Positions 11,699 to 23,468 of a stretch of DNA of 64,000 nucleotides are shown here, piece after piece (positions within the stretch are counted from its first letter, which is position 1; every line of letters begins with the position of its first letter). The stretch comes from Colletotrichum lupini (lineage: Eukaryota > Ascomycota > Sordariomycetes > Glomerellales > Glomerellaceae), in the NCBI RefSeq assembly GCF_023278565.1, contig NC_064675.1, positions 5,890,001 to 5,954,000 of the forward strand. Direction: 5' to 3'. Position numbers and translations under genes: made by a program. The notes under the pieces were generated by a model. The model did not search any database. It worked only from the letters and a program-made list of their open reading frames with translations, and was not told the origin of the DNA.

Positions 11699-13461
11699 TC
11701 AGTGCTCTAGGATCTTCTCCTCAAAGTTGAAGCCGACCCCCTGCAACCGATCAATGAATGGCTGTCCCAAGCACGAAGGAGTAAAGACACCGCCGGGCAG
11801 GTCGACGTCTTCCTCCAACAGCGTTGACGCAGCTTGAGCCAACAGAACAGCCGTCACTATTTGTGTGTGCGTCCAGTCAGCATTCTGTCACCCTCGACCA
11901 ATTAGAGGAATCCAAATTCAACTCACAGTAGTACATGCTGCCGTCATACCAAGCACGACAGTAAGCCTTGGGAAACTCCGTCTTGGACTCCTTATCCGGG
12001 CTGGCAATGCCACGATACTCAATCTTGTCCTTCTTTGACAGCTCCTTGTCCGGGCCCTGGCCAGGTTCGTAAACAAATTTCTTCACCAACTTGCGGAACG
12101 GCGCAGCAGTCGCAAGCAGCAAGCCGAAGAACGCCAGTCCCCAGTGAATAGCCATGCCCTGGAGGTAACCCTTTGCTCTCATGTACTCTTGGAACGAAAA
12201 GTTTGGCCCGTAGAACTGTTTCTCGCGCGAAGGCACCGATGCCAAGAGACCCCACGTTCTTTGGATGATGGGCGTATCTGTCATCCCAGCAATGGATGTA
12301 GTCATCAGTCCCAGGCTGGGGACGTTTCGCAATCCCACCAACTTGGTCAGCAGGGACGTCTGCGACTGAACCTTGTTGTTGTTTGGAACGGGCGAGAGAG
12401 CATATGGTTTGTGCTGGTCTCTTACTTGCTGAATCGTGAATGACTCAAACAAGTTGAGGACCGTCGCCAGGGTACCGCCAGACGGAGCCGAACTAACAGA
12501 CAAATTTCGGCGTTAGAGCAACGTTCTGTCAATGTTTCACCAGCACCCCAGTCCAATAATCATCAATGGAACAGCAAGATAAAAAGGAACCTACTCCAGC
12601 TTGTGGATGGAGACCGTCACGGCGCCTGTCTTGGCCGAGAGCTTCTCGCGGATCTGCTTGGCCAACGACCAGGTGACGAGGTCTGGCGGTGCCGATTCGA
12701 TTCCAATCTGAGGAAACATCATGGCGCCTGTTTCTTGTGCCGCATTCTCATATTTGCCTATCATTGTGCCGGTCCAAGGGGTCTCGCCGGTAACGTCGAG
12801 ATAATGCGTGCCGTTCTCGGCGCAGGCTCGGAAGGCAAACTCGCCATATTTTGCATACGGGCCGACGGTGGTGATGAGAATATATGTCTTTTTGGCGAGC
12901 GCCTCAAGACCCTCGTGGTTGAGGCCGCAGATTTCGATTTCTGTGAAATCGGTCAGTACTTCTGAGTGATGACTTATTTGGCTAGGCCTGCATAACAGAT
13001 CCAGCCCCTCTCTCGAGCAGCTTGTCACCACTTCCCCCCTCCAATACAGGTTGTTTCTCGACTTGACATCTCCAGCACGTGGTGGCCTCATCCATCGCTA
13101 GCACGATTGAAAATGCAAGACGCCGAGACAGTCACTTCATTGGTGAAGATCAGACACTCATCTGATCTCGGCATAGCCTAAAATCCTTTCACGTACCAGG
13201 CTGCAATCTGTCGGGACTCTGCTTCTTGCACTCGGCAACAAGACCTTGGAGCTTCGTCTCCGATCGACCTGCGACTGCCCATTTCAAATTGGTCGGCAGA
13301 TGGGTTGTAATGTGCTCTGCCACGAACGTCCCGGTGTAGCCTTTTTGCAGTTGTCAGCAATTGGACGTTAGGTTGCATCATCACTGCATCCTCGACTTAT
13401 ACACACCGGTAGCACCAAAAACGACCACGTCGTACTGACGGCCGTGTTGCTTGAAAGGCAT
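11699..13461 (-). CDS. Saccharopine dehydrogenase-like oxidoreductase
   Basis: Minus-strand exons 13461-13407, 13340-13197, 12940-12595, 12492-11927 and 11856-11699 join to 422 residues. The N-terminus carries a Rossmann NAD(P) motif GATGYTG at 16-22. Later conserved stretches include ILITTVGPYAKYGEFAF and HYLDVTGE. The family covers fungal proteins annotated as trans-acting enoyl reductases and human SCCPDH; the substrate is unknown. A hydrophobic segment near GLAFFGLLLATAAPF may anchor the protein in a membrane. The last acceptor was chosen at CACAAATAG because it joins MYY to LTAVLLAQAA in frame, whereas the nearer CAG would stop translation. The acceptor AAAAAG before exon 2 is unusual but keeps the Rossmann motif intact. 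Confidence 0.9.
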
Positions 13462-14303
13462 CTCTGACGCTTGCTCGATGTCTCCTGTCAACAATAAGTC
13501 TGGCCTCGAAGGGAGATAGAATAAGGAATGGCAGTTGCAGGATTGAAGAGAAAAAAAGAGTCAGGGTGCACGAGTCTCAGACATCAATGATTACACTCAA
13601 AAGTCATGCGGCGACCGGCCATCTTTACATATCCCAGCACGCCACGAAAAGTGGCACCAATGTCCGGCCCCTTTCACAGATGCACGATGATCCGTCGAAA
13701 ATGTGTCCGTTTCGCTGTCCATTGAGGTGACACATTCCACGCTGCGGCCGTCGAGAGCGCAAACTTTGTGATGTAGCAAACGGCGATACCAACTGTTCAA
13801 GGCATCTGGTCCGCGCTGCCTCGGCGGTCTAGCGTCTTCGTGACAACCACCCGGGCGCTGTGCTTTCCACTTACGGCTTAGAAGGGCCGAGCGGACAGCT
13901 GTGACGCCGATCTCCCGGCCTCCTCCCCGGGCGTTTGAAGAGGCCCTTCAGTGCAACCTCTTGAACAATGCGCCAAGTCAAACGTTAGGTAAGCCGCGGT
14001 CAGCTGTCAGGTGCGGGATCACGTGTCTTGATGGGGTCAAGATTTGGCGACTCGCGAGAATTCGAGAATGGACCCAGGGGTTGCGTCAGGGCGGGTGTAA
14101 ACCCCACTGCCGGAGTTCTGCCGCATTCTTTTTTTCGCGTCAACTGTAGTCCGTGCTCGCTTTCCCAGCGCACAAACGGAGTCGGCAAGCCCTGACAAAA
14201 TTCAACACCATCCTCTAGAAATTTCAACCGCCTTGGAGGAACCGTCAACACCACTCGTCGCACTTCAAGTCAACGAACCCGTTCCCCCCCAAAATTCGAC
14301 AAA
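13462..14303. promoter_or_regulatory. Divergent promoter region, oxidoreductase / rpl43
   Basis: The 842-bp region between two divergent starts must contain both promoters. The 100 bases before the rpl43 start are rich in CAA/CAC and CT, as in fungal ribosomal protein leaders. I find no convincing extra gene in it. Confidence 0.5.
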
Positions 14304-15183
14304 ATGGCCAAGCGCACGAAGGTTCGTAATGCTCTACTACCCCATCCAGGACGAATAGCTTCATCGACTTTCCCGTCATTGCTTGGACTTCCCTACCCCG
14401 CGTCGAAACCGGCCCACGATTTTCCCTCATTGGCGACAGTGGCATCCATCACGGGCTCGGTTTGGTGGTTGGGTTAGGGAGGAACATGCAGGCCGCCTAC
14501 GCAATATTCCCGAGCGCAACGCGAGACGATGACGAGAGAGAGATACTCACGAGAAGAGCGAATGACCATGGACGCCAACTTTGACGAAACTCCCGACTCC
14601 AGGAAGGCAGATGCCACCAATCATTGATCACGAAAGTCATCCGATTTGCCTGTGCACCGCAGGCTCGGTGTGCTTCACCGTCGACAATTGAGCTATCTCA
14701 AACTCGTACACGATTAAGAGCAATATCTCGACCAAAACTCGAACCTCTCTCTCGTCTAGACTCCCAGCTCGGGTGCTATTTGCTGCCAGGCGGCCCTCTG
14801 ACGCGATCGTCGATAAGCCAGGAACCAAGAGTATTGAAACCACAGATTTCTAACAACCTCATAGAAGGTCGGAGTGACCGGAAAGTACGGTACCCGTTAC
14901 GGTGCCTCCCTGCGTAAGCAGGTCAAGAAGATGGAAATCTCCCAGCACGCCAAGTACACCTGCACCTTCTGCGGCAAGCCTACCGTCAAGCGCCACTCCA
15001 CCGGCATCTGGAACTGCAGAGGCTGCAACAAGACCGTTGCTGGCGGTGCCTACACTGTCGCGTATGTTGACACACGACGAGAAGTCGGACTAGAAACTGA
15101 ACGCTAACACTGCAAATAGCACCCCCGCCGCTGCTGCCATGCGCTCCACTCTCCGTCGTCTGAGAGAGATTGCTGAGGTTTAA
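14304..15183 (+). CDS. rpl43: 60S ribosomal protein L43 (eL43)
   Basis: Exons 14304-14321, 14865-15061 and 15120-15183 give 92 residues, the exact family length. The protein is a zinc-ribbon component of the 60S subunit. Four Cys (CTFC and CRGC, about residues 39-60) form the zinc site within [20 protein letters not shown]. The first coding exon holds only MAKRTK, and the 543-nt intron that follows is far longer than others in the window, as is common for fungal ribosomal protein genes. That intron includes a GGGTTAGGGA motif at 14471-14480. The third exon begins with the C that completes an Ala codon and ends REIAEV. Confidence 0.97.
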
Positions 15184-18100
15184 GGGACGGGATTACGAAC
15201 GGTGGATGGTTTCTGCTTTGCATTTCGGGCGGTGTTGGGAAAATCGGATATCGTGCCTACATCCTGACGATGGCCATAACGGAACGGGTCTTCGGTCAGC
15301 TGCCAGAGGGACCACTTGGTCAGCAATGAAAAGAACTTGACGTACAAACAAAACGTCCCCTTTCCCCCGATCGCTTGACCCTCCCGTCCGTCCCTGAGAC
15401 ACGCCCACCGACCTGCTCAGGCAAGTCATATCGTGAAGTGGTGAAGAGCGTTGCGAGGTCATTTGGCAGGGCGTGTGGAGTTAGTTGGCATGGATAGAGT
15501 CATCGACCTCGTCATCTTCAGCCGCGTGGTTGAAGCGTCGAAGCGGGCCACCCAACATCAAAAAAAGATTTGCTCCAGTCGTCATGAGAGATACCTCCAC
15601 CAGGCTACGTAACCGTGATTCAGCATAGAGAACAGCGCCGTAAAGGTGTCCACGTCGAGGCCGAGTCATCTCCAGTCATTTCTGGGAATAGCAAGGCAAA
15701 GAGGAGTGATCCGCTTGGGTGCCTGCGTTGGGGTGTGTGTTCCACCAAGGTTCTCACGAAGCCCGGTATTCATCTCGGTGTTCTGAGGCGGGTTGAAACC
15801 TTGACGAAGGCCATTCTCGAAGCAAAGCGAACAAGTGCGCGGCAGTCGTTACGGTAGCGATGCCACGTCGAATCACAACTTGACTCATCCCGGTGTTCTA
15901 GACTTACAAGGCGCGAATGCAGCTGGGGGTCAGGCGGTGGGCCAATGAGGCAGCCCGGCTGTCGCGGTGAAGACAAGTTAACCGAAAAGCACAGTGGGTT
16001 TCCGATTGCCATGTAAGTCGGTGAGTTGACCTTCTCACCTCGACCCTGTTTTTTCGATATCGCTGCACGTATGCCACCTTAGCAGAGAGACACATACAAA
16101 GACGCCCAACCGCGAGACGAGGATCTCACGAAAGTTCAAAGTACCAGAGAGTATCGACGTCCGCAATACCACGCAAGTATCCGGTAAGCGGTACACCTTG
16201 GGGGGCTTAGAGGATTACGGGCCGTCAGCCCATGCCGCGCGGAAATGCCGCCGTAAACGAGAGCAGGTTCACATGGGTATAAAACGCCATATACACCCGC
16301 AGCAAATTGGCCAGTTTTAATGATCGAGTCTGGCTTTCTTACCCTTCCCGTGTCTTTTCCCCCCCCTCTGTCAATTAGATGTGGGAAAAGGCAAAGTAGC
16401 ATCCGGCCGGGACGAGCGGCCGTCGACGAACAATCAATGATTTAATGGAAAAAAGGTTGCTCGGGCACACCAAGCACCAAGGAAGAGACCGGACTCTGGG
16501 CTTGGGGTCGCAACCTGACGCAGGCCAGGCCCCATCGAACCAATCTCGTCGGCCTCCGAGAAACGAGGGGCATGAAGGTCTCACGTGTACCTTGCTTTAC
16601 GGACACAGCGCCGTAACTTAGTTTCCCTCCCAATTGGCAATTGCCCATTTGCCTGGCACTGCCTATGCCACTGCCCCCCGACTCCCGTCATCCGGGATGG
16701 GTGCAGGCAGCCCATTTCTGGAAGCGGAGATAATTAGCACCCATTGTCGACCTGACCCATTCCAGCGCCGAATACTCACGCCCTGCGCCCCGACTTTACC
16801 TCTTCAGCTATCATCATTCTTCCGCCCTCGGCCGCTTCCCACCGTTGCACGTTCCCGTTGCTTCTGCTTGTACCGCGATTGTCTCCAGATTACCCCCTCA
16901 TATTACTCGGGCTAACGTTGCCGTCGTTGCGCGCCAACTCGGAACACTACCTCCTTGTCTTGCCTTGCCTTGCCTCACCTCACTCTCACATTAAGAACAC
17001 TTGGGGCTAGGTATCTAGGTACTACAAAGTACGTTTTACGCAGTTCACCTAACAGGAGGGCCTGACGTAGACGCCCTCACACCTCGCCCTCCATCAAAGG
17101 CGTCTCAAGTTCTCAACGCCATCCGCCACTTGGGTACCTACCTATCGAACCGACCTAAGACTCTCTTCCATGATCCATCACACCCACGCTCAGCTGGATC
17201 GAGGTACCTGACCAAAAAGTCACCAAACGACATCGCACGAGCCAAGTAGCCAATCCATTGAGTGTTTGACTCGCCGCCCACCTTACCACCTTCCCCCTTC
17301 CCACCGTTCTCCCCCGGACATAGCTCTTTCACTCTCAGTTGTTTCTGGCACTCTGGCACTCCGTCATTCAGTACCTACCTGATTGGAGGATTGGTCAATA
17401 GAGAATTGAGAGGAGCTGTCGAATCGTGAGGAGAAAGGCCTGGCAAACGCAAACCCGAAGTAACGCAACCACGCAAGCTCCCAGCCGTTGTTGTCGTGAT
17501 TTTGCCGCCAAGTCGAGGTACGTACCAAATCGTTTTCTTTATTTTCTTCCCGCCAGAGGTGTCCCCATACGTACCTAGTTACGTGCCTACACCTCTAGAT
17601 GACAACGTTGCCGAGTAGGAGGAGTTGTTACTGCAGCAGTAAACATCATCCCTCAACAGGCCATCTTGTTTCCCGAGGGTGTTTTTGAGCGTTTCCTCGG
17701 CGTGGGATGTCCGTGAGGTGAGATGTTGCCTCCGGGCTGGTGTTGATGCTCCGGCTCCTGCATCGATCCATGGAGAGTACGTGCTCTTGCAGGCTTGCAG
17801 CGACCCTAGTGGGCTAGTCTGGTCCGTCTCAGTGCGTCGACCTGCTTCGAGCATGCGTCTAGATGCACGTTTGTGTCCACGGGTGTGTGTGTGTGTGAGT
17901 GACAGAGTGTGACTGTGAGGGTGCTGCCGTTGCTGGTGGAGGCATGGGATGGAGTTCCATGAGGTCCCTGTCCACTGTCCAGCCCAGTGGGCCATCGACT
18001 GGGAAGCCCGCGAAGGGTGAGGTGCAAAGGACGAAGGACCAAGGTGCAAGGAGCGTGGCGCACCACTGCATCAGCCGGTTGTTGATTGGCTCCAGTCGAG

Positions 18101-19002
18101 ACCAGCTACAGGCGTGCGCTAAGCTCGCAAAAAACCCGCCTTGGGGGTCCTGGCCTCTCCAAACCTTTCCTCTTACAATTCCCGTTCAGTTCTCCAGGTC
18201 CCAAGGTCTTCTCGGGTAGCCCAACACCACCATTTTACCTACCTACCACCTTTCCCAAGACTCCCAAGACTCCCATACCGCCCCCCGTCCACCAGTGGGC
18301 ACCTCACCCACGAACATACCTCATCCGCACTTTGAAAGAAAGGTGACCATACCAGATCCTTTTCTCTCCCTTTTCACTCTTCCTACTTGTCTCGCCTCAC
18401 TAGAAAAGCACTGCCAGCCAAAGTTTGAAGCCCCCCTCTTCTCTCCACACCGGCCACTTTATTTCATCGTATATCTTACTCGTCTTTTTTTGCTGCTTGG
18501 TTTCCCTGCCTAGCGCAGCGGCGAAAGATCCCCCGAACCGGCTGACAGTCCATCTCGCGCCAGAAACGCAGGACATATCGAACTTACCTACCAAACCTGG
18601 GCCACCTTCCACTTTCCCCCTCCAACCCCCAAAGTGCCCCCCTTGGCACCCTTCCCATTCTTCAGCAACCTGCCCAGTTGGTCGTGCGTTTGTGCACTCG
18701 ACTGATAGCGACCCGACAGCCGTTCAGTCGCCTCAACACTCCCACCTCAGGCCTGCCACTACCACCACCAGACACTGAACAACTCGGCACCTCTCTTTTT
18801 TTTCCCCCTCTACCTACCATCTGCCACCCCCCGACCGACACAACAAGGCAATAAAGCCCATAAACAAGTTCACGCAATCACGGCTACAATAACAATATCC
18901 ACGCACATATTCCTGCAATCTCAAAGCCATCTATTGGCCCTGCTCAAAGACGTTTTTTTATGAATTCATCAAACCTCAAGCGATACCACCACAGTTGCCA
19001 CA
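15184..19002. other. Large intergenic region with long CT-rich leader
   Basis: No frame in these 3.8 kb shows a recognisable protein or consistent splice structure. From about 16,980 to 18,850 the plus strand is very rich in CT and CAC tracts, suggesting a long leader for the RING-PHD gene. Copies of the GTACCTA/GGTACCT motif occur at 17007-17020, 17132-17142, 17201-17208, 17371-17378 and 17567-17577. A GT dinucleotide run lies at 17883-17896. Confidence 0.5.
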
Positions 19003-21166
19003 ATGACTGAACCGGATCAGTGCATCATATGCCTGGAGTCGCTGCAGCACCCCTCGTTGCAGCAACAGCAACAGCAGCAAGACGTTGCTGCTGGAAACAT
19101 AGCGGGCCCAGCGGCTGCAAAAGCAACAGCAGCAGCCACCACCACAACAGTACAGCCAACATACCGTACCATCGACTCAGATCTCGAAATACTAGAAGAA
19201 CCAGAGTCAAATTACATTGCTACCCTCGTTGGCTGCAATCACGTTGTCCACGATCAGTGCATCAGAAGTTGGGCCAAGAACTCCAATACTTGCCCCATCT
19301 GCCGTACACCCTTCAATGAGGTCAGCCTCTCATCTGAGCTCAACGGTACGTATCAAACCATCCCGCCTCGCAACAGACGCTCGCAGCAGCAGCAGCAGCT
19401 TTAGCAACAAGAAACTAACGTTTGTGACAATAACAGGCCCCCCTATCGATTCGTACGCTGTTCAAGACAAGAAGCAAGAGCAGGAGTTTGATATTCACAG
19501 ATGGCTTCAGGAGAACCCCGAGGGCGAAGGCGAGGAGCCGAGCCCTGCCTGTCCCATATGCGAGTCCTCGGATCATGAAGAGGTGCTGCTCCTCTGCGAT
19601 GGTTGCAACGCAGCCTATCATACACACTGCATCGGCCTGTCTGGTGTTCCCCAGACCGAGTCCTGGTACTGCTTTGAGTGTGATGAAAACAACAATGCCA
19701 GCCGATCCAGCCCTAGTGAGGCTTCGGATGTCGAAGTGATCCAGTCACGGCCTTTGAACCCAGCTGCACGCTCAGCAAACCGACGAAACGTTACGGCTCA
19801 AAGAGGCTTGCTGCGAACCCAGTTGCAAGCTAGAAATGCACGACGCGAGGCAAGATCCCTCGAGTGGCAGGGTGCATGGGACCGGATTGCTAGTCGCATT
19901 TACGATGCTACTGACATCGACCTCGACAACCACGAAGACGAAGACTTATTTCAGGGCTTTCGCCGCGCCCAGGCCCAGAGAGGACACTTTCGCGATATCC
20001 AAGAACACCAAGACTGGGAGCAGCGCATGAGCATCGCCAGTCGTCTAGGCGCCAGAGACATCTTTGCGAGAAATATTCGCCCAACCGTCGGTCATCGCCT
20101 CGACGGTGGCCCAGTCGAACCCGTCATGCAACCCCTTCCGCCGGCTCCCGAGACGAGAGAGGAGCAGCAGGCTTGGGGCGCCCTCGAGAGGGCTCGCGAA
20201 GCCGAGACGAGCGCTCCCAATCCCCGCAAGAGAAAGTCGAGATGTACCACGGCTTCTCCCCAAGAACCCGCTCAGGAACCCGAGCGCAAGCTGAAGCGAC
20301 CTCGCACACGCCGATTGCCTTTGCAGGGAGAAGGCTCCGGATCGGGCTCTGCCTCGGCTTCAGTGTCGGGATCTGCATCTGGATCTGGCACCGCTTCAGG
20401 CGTCGGCTCTACCATTGTGTCGGCACTCGCCCCCGCACCTACGATAACTTCGTCACCCGCGCCGACGAGTGTTCTGACATCGCGGCCTCAGACGAACGGT
20501 GCCACGCAGCGCGTCCAGTCTCCCATCAATACGGAACCCGGACCATCATTCCTGTCGTCGCTGCTTAAGGAGGTGGAGATGAGCGCACCTTCCGACGACG
20601 AGACTCTGCGGAATTATTTCGGTACTCACTCTGGTGTTGACCCCTCTTCGCCAGTCACATCCCCCTCGCCATCATCACGAAACTCACCGCGGGCGCTTTC
20701 TCTCACCCCGCCACCCCATCCCCGGCCCAGTTCACCTACGCTATCTCTAAGCTCCTATGTGGAACCACGGTTCCCCAAGGCCAACTACTCGCCGACTCGA
20801 AACGCTGGGGACAGTAGTGACTCTGACAGTCGATCGAACGGTGCGGAAATTCGCCAGCCTCGCCCACAGCGACCGAACCGTCAACGACCGACCTTTGCTC
20901 GGTCTCAGGATTCGTCGCCTACGCGATCCGCCATCCCCTTTGAGACCAAGGAAAGAATCAGCGGCATCGTCCGGGCTGCCCTCAAGCCCCATTGGCGCGC
21001 GAAGGAGCTCACCACCGATCAATATGCAAACATCAACCGAGATGTCTCCCGCAAGCTGTACGAGGGCCTTCGCGATCCGCAGACGCTGGACGATGATGCC
21101 AAAAAGACTTGCGAAAAGATCGCTACCAAAGAGGTGGCCCGTGCGATTGAGGAACTCAAGGCTTGA
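19003..21166 (+). CDS. RING and PHD finger protein (PHRF1-like)
   Basis: Exons 19003-19345 and 19437-21166 encode 690 residues. A RING-H2 finger uses C7, C10, C78, H80, H83, C86, C97 and C100. Between the first and second metal pairs lies a 67-residue insert with poly-Gln and Ala/Thr runs. A PHD finger spans about 153-196 (CPIC, CDGC, HTHC, CFEC). The middle is Ser/Pro/Arg-rich and disordered. The C-terminus (RISGIVRAALKPHWRAKEL onward) looks like a small helical domain, perhaps equivalent to the SRI region of PHRF1 that touches RNA polymerase II. The layout matches the fission-yeast RING-PHD protein C126.07c and human PHRF1, so a nuclear ubiquitin ligase that reads chromatin is inferred. The splice is supported by GTACGT and an AACAG acceptor that keep frame. 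Confidence 0.92.
19385..19400 (+). repeat. CAG trinucleotide repeat inside intron
   Basis: Five to six CAG units lie in the only intron of the RING-PHD gene. They continue the exon 1 reading frame when the intron is retained, encoding a Gln run before a TAG stop. A similar CAG/CAA run is in exon 1 near 19060-19080. Confidence 0.8.
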
Positions 21167-22241
21167 TCGGCGCTCGGCAGCATAAACGAACGAACGGTAT
21201 CGGGCATTAGGCGTTATTGGTGTTTGGCAGCGAACCAAGCGGTCTAATACCCAAACACTCCATTCCAAAGGAGGCTTCTTTTTTTGCAAAATTTCAACTT
21301 TGAATTCCCCGTGTCTCTGGGATTGGGCGGGGGAGAGGCATAGCTGTATCTTAGGGGTGGGGTCTCGTAGTAGCTCGAATCGCTCGGATCTCTTGGAAAG
21401 AGACTCTGTCAAGGGCGTGACCCACGATTAGGCTGGAAAGACTTTCTGTACTTTAGCAGGTAGATAGACGACGACGACACGACGAATGGATATTACGACT
21501 CTCATTGATAAGCACCAGCACTCGTGAACACCCTCGAGCGATAGCTGCAGCGGCACAGTCAGCAGCACCATGTGACATGTGGAGCAGAGAATTCACGTAT
21601 GCGGTTGTCGCGACGCATTGCTTGCCACATAGCGAGAGTCCACTCCGGACTCTGCTGATGCGGTAGCAGAAGCCAGCTATTCTTAAACAGCGGTCAAAGG
21701 CGCTGATGTGTTTGCAGTAGCTATCTAACATTAACCCAGTAAAAAGATGCAGGTGCTGCTAGCGAAAAAAGACTGCGATTTACTCTGGGCACCGGAATAA
21801 ATGATCAGGACGTTCTGGAGGCGGAACAGGTCTTGACGATAAGGAAATGGTGCCGTGAAGAGAAAAAAGAAGCAAGAGAAGAAGTTTCGCGGCAGGGCGT
21901 CGGGTTGATAAAGGCTCTGCGCGGTCCCACCCACCTCAGCCCCCGCTACGGTACCTCTGCTTACGTGATATTGACCCGCGCTTGTCAGGCGTGATATTGA
22001 CCCGGGCGCCTGTCAAGATCGACCTTGCTTTTCAGGTACAATATGAGGCACCTCAAGATTTACCTTGTGCTGCATCCGTGCACGGTGCACCTCGTCGGAC
22101 GTCTGACCTTAGGTAAGCGCCGCCCCGGCCACTCGGTACGTACCTCTGCTAAGCTTGAACAGCAAAAAAGTTCAATTCCCATCTGGAGATTCTCGACTGA
22201 GGTGTCAAGGAGCAGACCCCGTACACCCAGCGCTTTTCACG
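21167..22241. other. Intergenic region
   Basis: It contains the 3' flank of the RING-PHD gene and the promoter of the mL46 gene. Two near-identical phrases, TGATATTGACCCG followed by CGCC/CGCT and TGTCA, occur at 21966-21988 and 21991-22016, a short imperfect direct repeat. A GGTACCT motif is at 21950. No gene is supported. Confidence 0.5.
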
Positions 22242-23468
22242 ATGACAGCTTCCAGCAGAGGCGCATTCGCCGCCCTCGGGCGCATACAATGTATGTTTAC
22301 GTTTCGGATGAACATTGAGATCACTGGCTGACTTTGAGTCCCCCTTACAGCAACCCCCAGAGTCTGCAGACAATGCGCGAGGGTCCAGATTAGAGCTCCA
22401 GCTCCCTCGCGAGCGTACTCGGGTGCCGCTGCCGCCGCAACGACCACGACCACGACCAACGCTCCCCCTCCTCCTCCCCCTTCGTCAAAAGTCAGCAAGC
22501 CAACCGAACCCAAGGCGGCTGCGGCGGACATCACGATCCCGCCACCCTTGATCCGCGCAGGCGTGATCCTCACGCGGGCGCCGCTCCTGACGCGGCCCTT
22601 GACGGACTTTGAGCAGTCCTACTTCTTCTACCAGAAGCGCCTCAACGAGCGCCTGACGATGCCCTTCATCACGTCCGTCTACTTCAAGCCCGACACGCCG
22701 GCGCTGATTGACTGGAACATGAAGGTCAAGGACCGCAAGGGCACCGTGGCCAAGGAGCTGGGCGTGTACAACGGCAAGGCGTCGACGGCGTGGGACGACG
22801 AGCTGGCCGTCGGCGACGGGCTGAGCAAGCACGACAAGGCGGTGGAGCTGCTGCTCCAGGACGCCGTGATGCGCGTGAGCGACGACGCGGAGATTATCCC
22901 CGAGGAGGACCGGGCGCCGCCCGAGGCGTTGGCGCCGCGGGTGTCGGAGGCGGATATCAAGGGGGACCGGACGAGGTTGGATCGCGCCATGGATAGGACG
23001 CTGTATCTTGTCGTCAGGAAGGCCGGTCGCAAGAAGGATGTCTGGGAGTTTCCTGCGGCGGGATTGTCTACGGAGGAGAACCTTCACGAGGTGAGTTTTT
23101 TTATCCACCCCATATCGATCCCCCCTCTCTCCCCTTCCCATGCTTCGATATCGATATATGTCTAACGTTCTTCACAGGCCGCGCAGAGAATCCTCGACGA
23201 CACGGCGGGCGTCAACATGAACACGTGGATGGTCGGCCGCGGCCCGGCCGCGGTGCACGTGGCCAAGACGCAGGTCAGGCGCGGCGAGCTCTTTGAGCGC
23301 GGCAGCAAGACCTTCTTCCTCAAGGGCCGCATCATGGCGGGACAGGCGGACCTGACGGCCAACAAGTTTGGGTACAAGGAGTTCAAGTGGCTGACCAAGG
23401 AGGAGCTCGCCGAGGTGCTGGAGCGGGGTTACTACAACAATGTGCGGGGCATGATGGTGGACCGGTAG
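22242..23468 (+). CDS. Mitochondrial ribosomal protein mL46
   Basis: Exons 22242-22290, 22351-23090 and 23178-23468 encode 359 residues. The N-terminus is rich in Arg, Ser and Ala with no acidic residues (MTASSRGAFAALGRIQ), as expected for a mitochondrial targeting peptide. A run of Thr/Asn and Pro follows. The body matches the mL46 (yeast Mrpl17) family: IRAGVILTRAPLLTRPLTDF, then a Nudix-like fold with RTLYLVVRK, VWEFPAAGLSTEENLHEAAQRIL and TWMVGRGPAAVH. The Nudix box is degenerate, consistent with a structural part of the large mitoribosomal subunit rather than a hydrolase. Exon 1 was chosen because it supplies the only in-frame start with a targeting sequence, and both introns keep frame. 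Confidence 0.93.

Noticed and set aside
17859..18219. Open frames around the GT repeat
   Set aside because: Repeats and CT-rich leader sequence create long frames on both strands; no conserved protein is visible.
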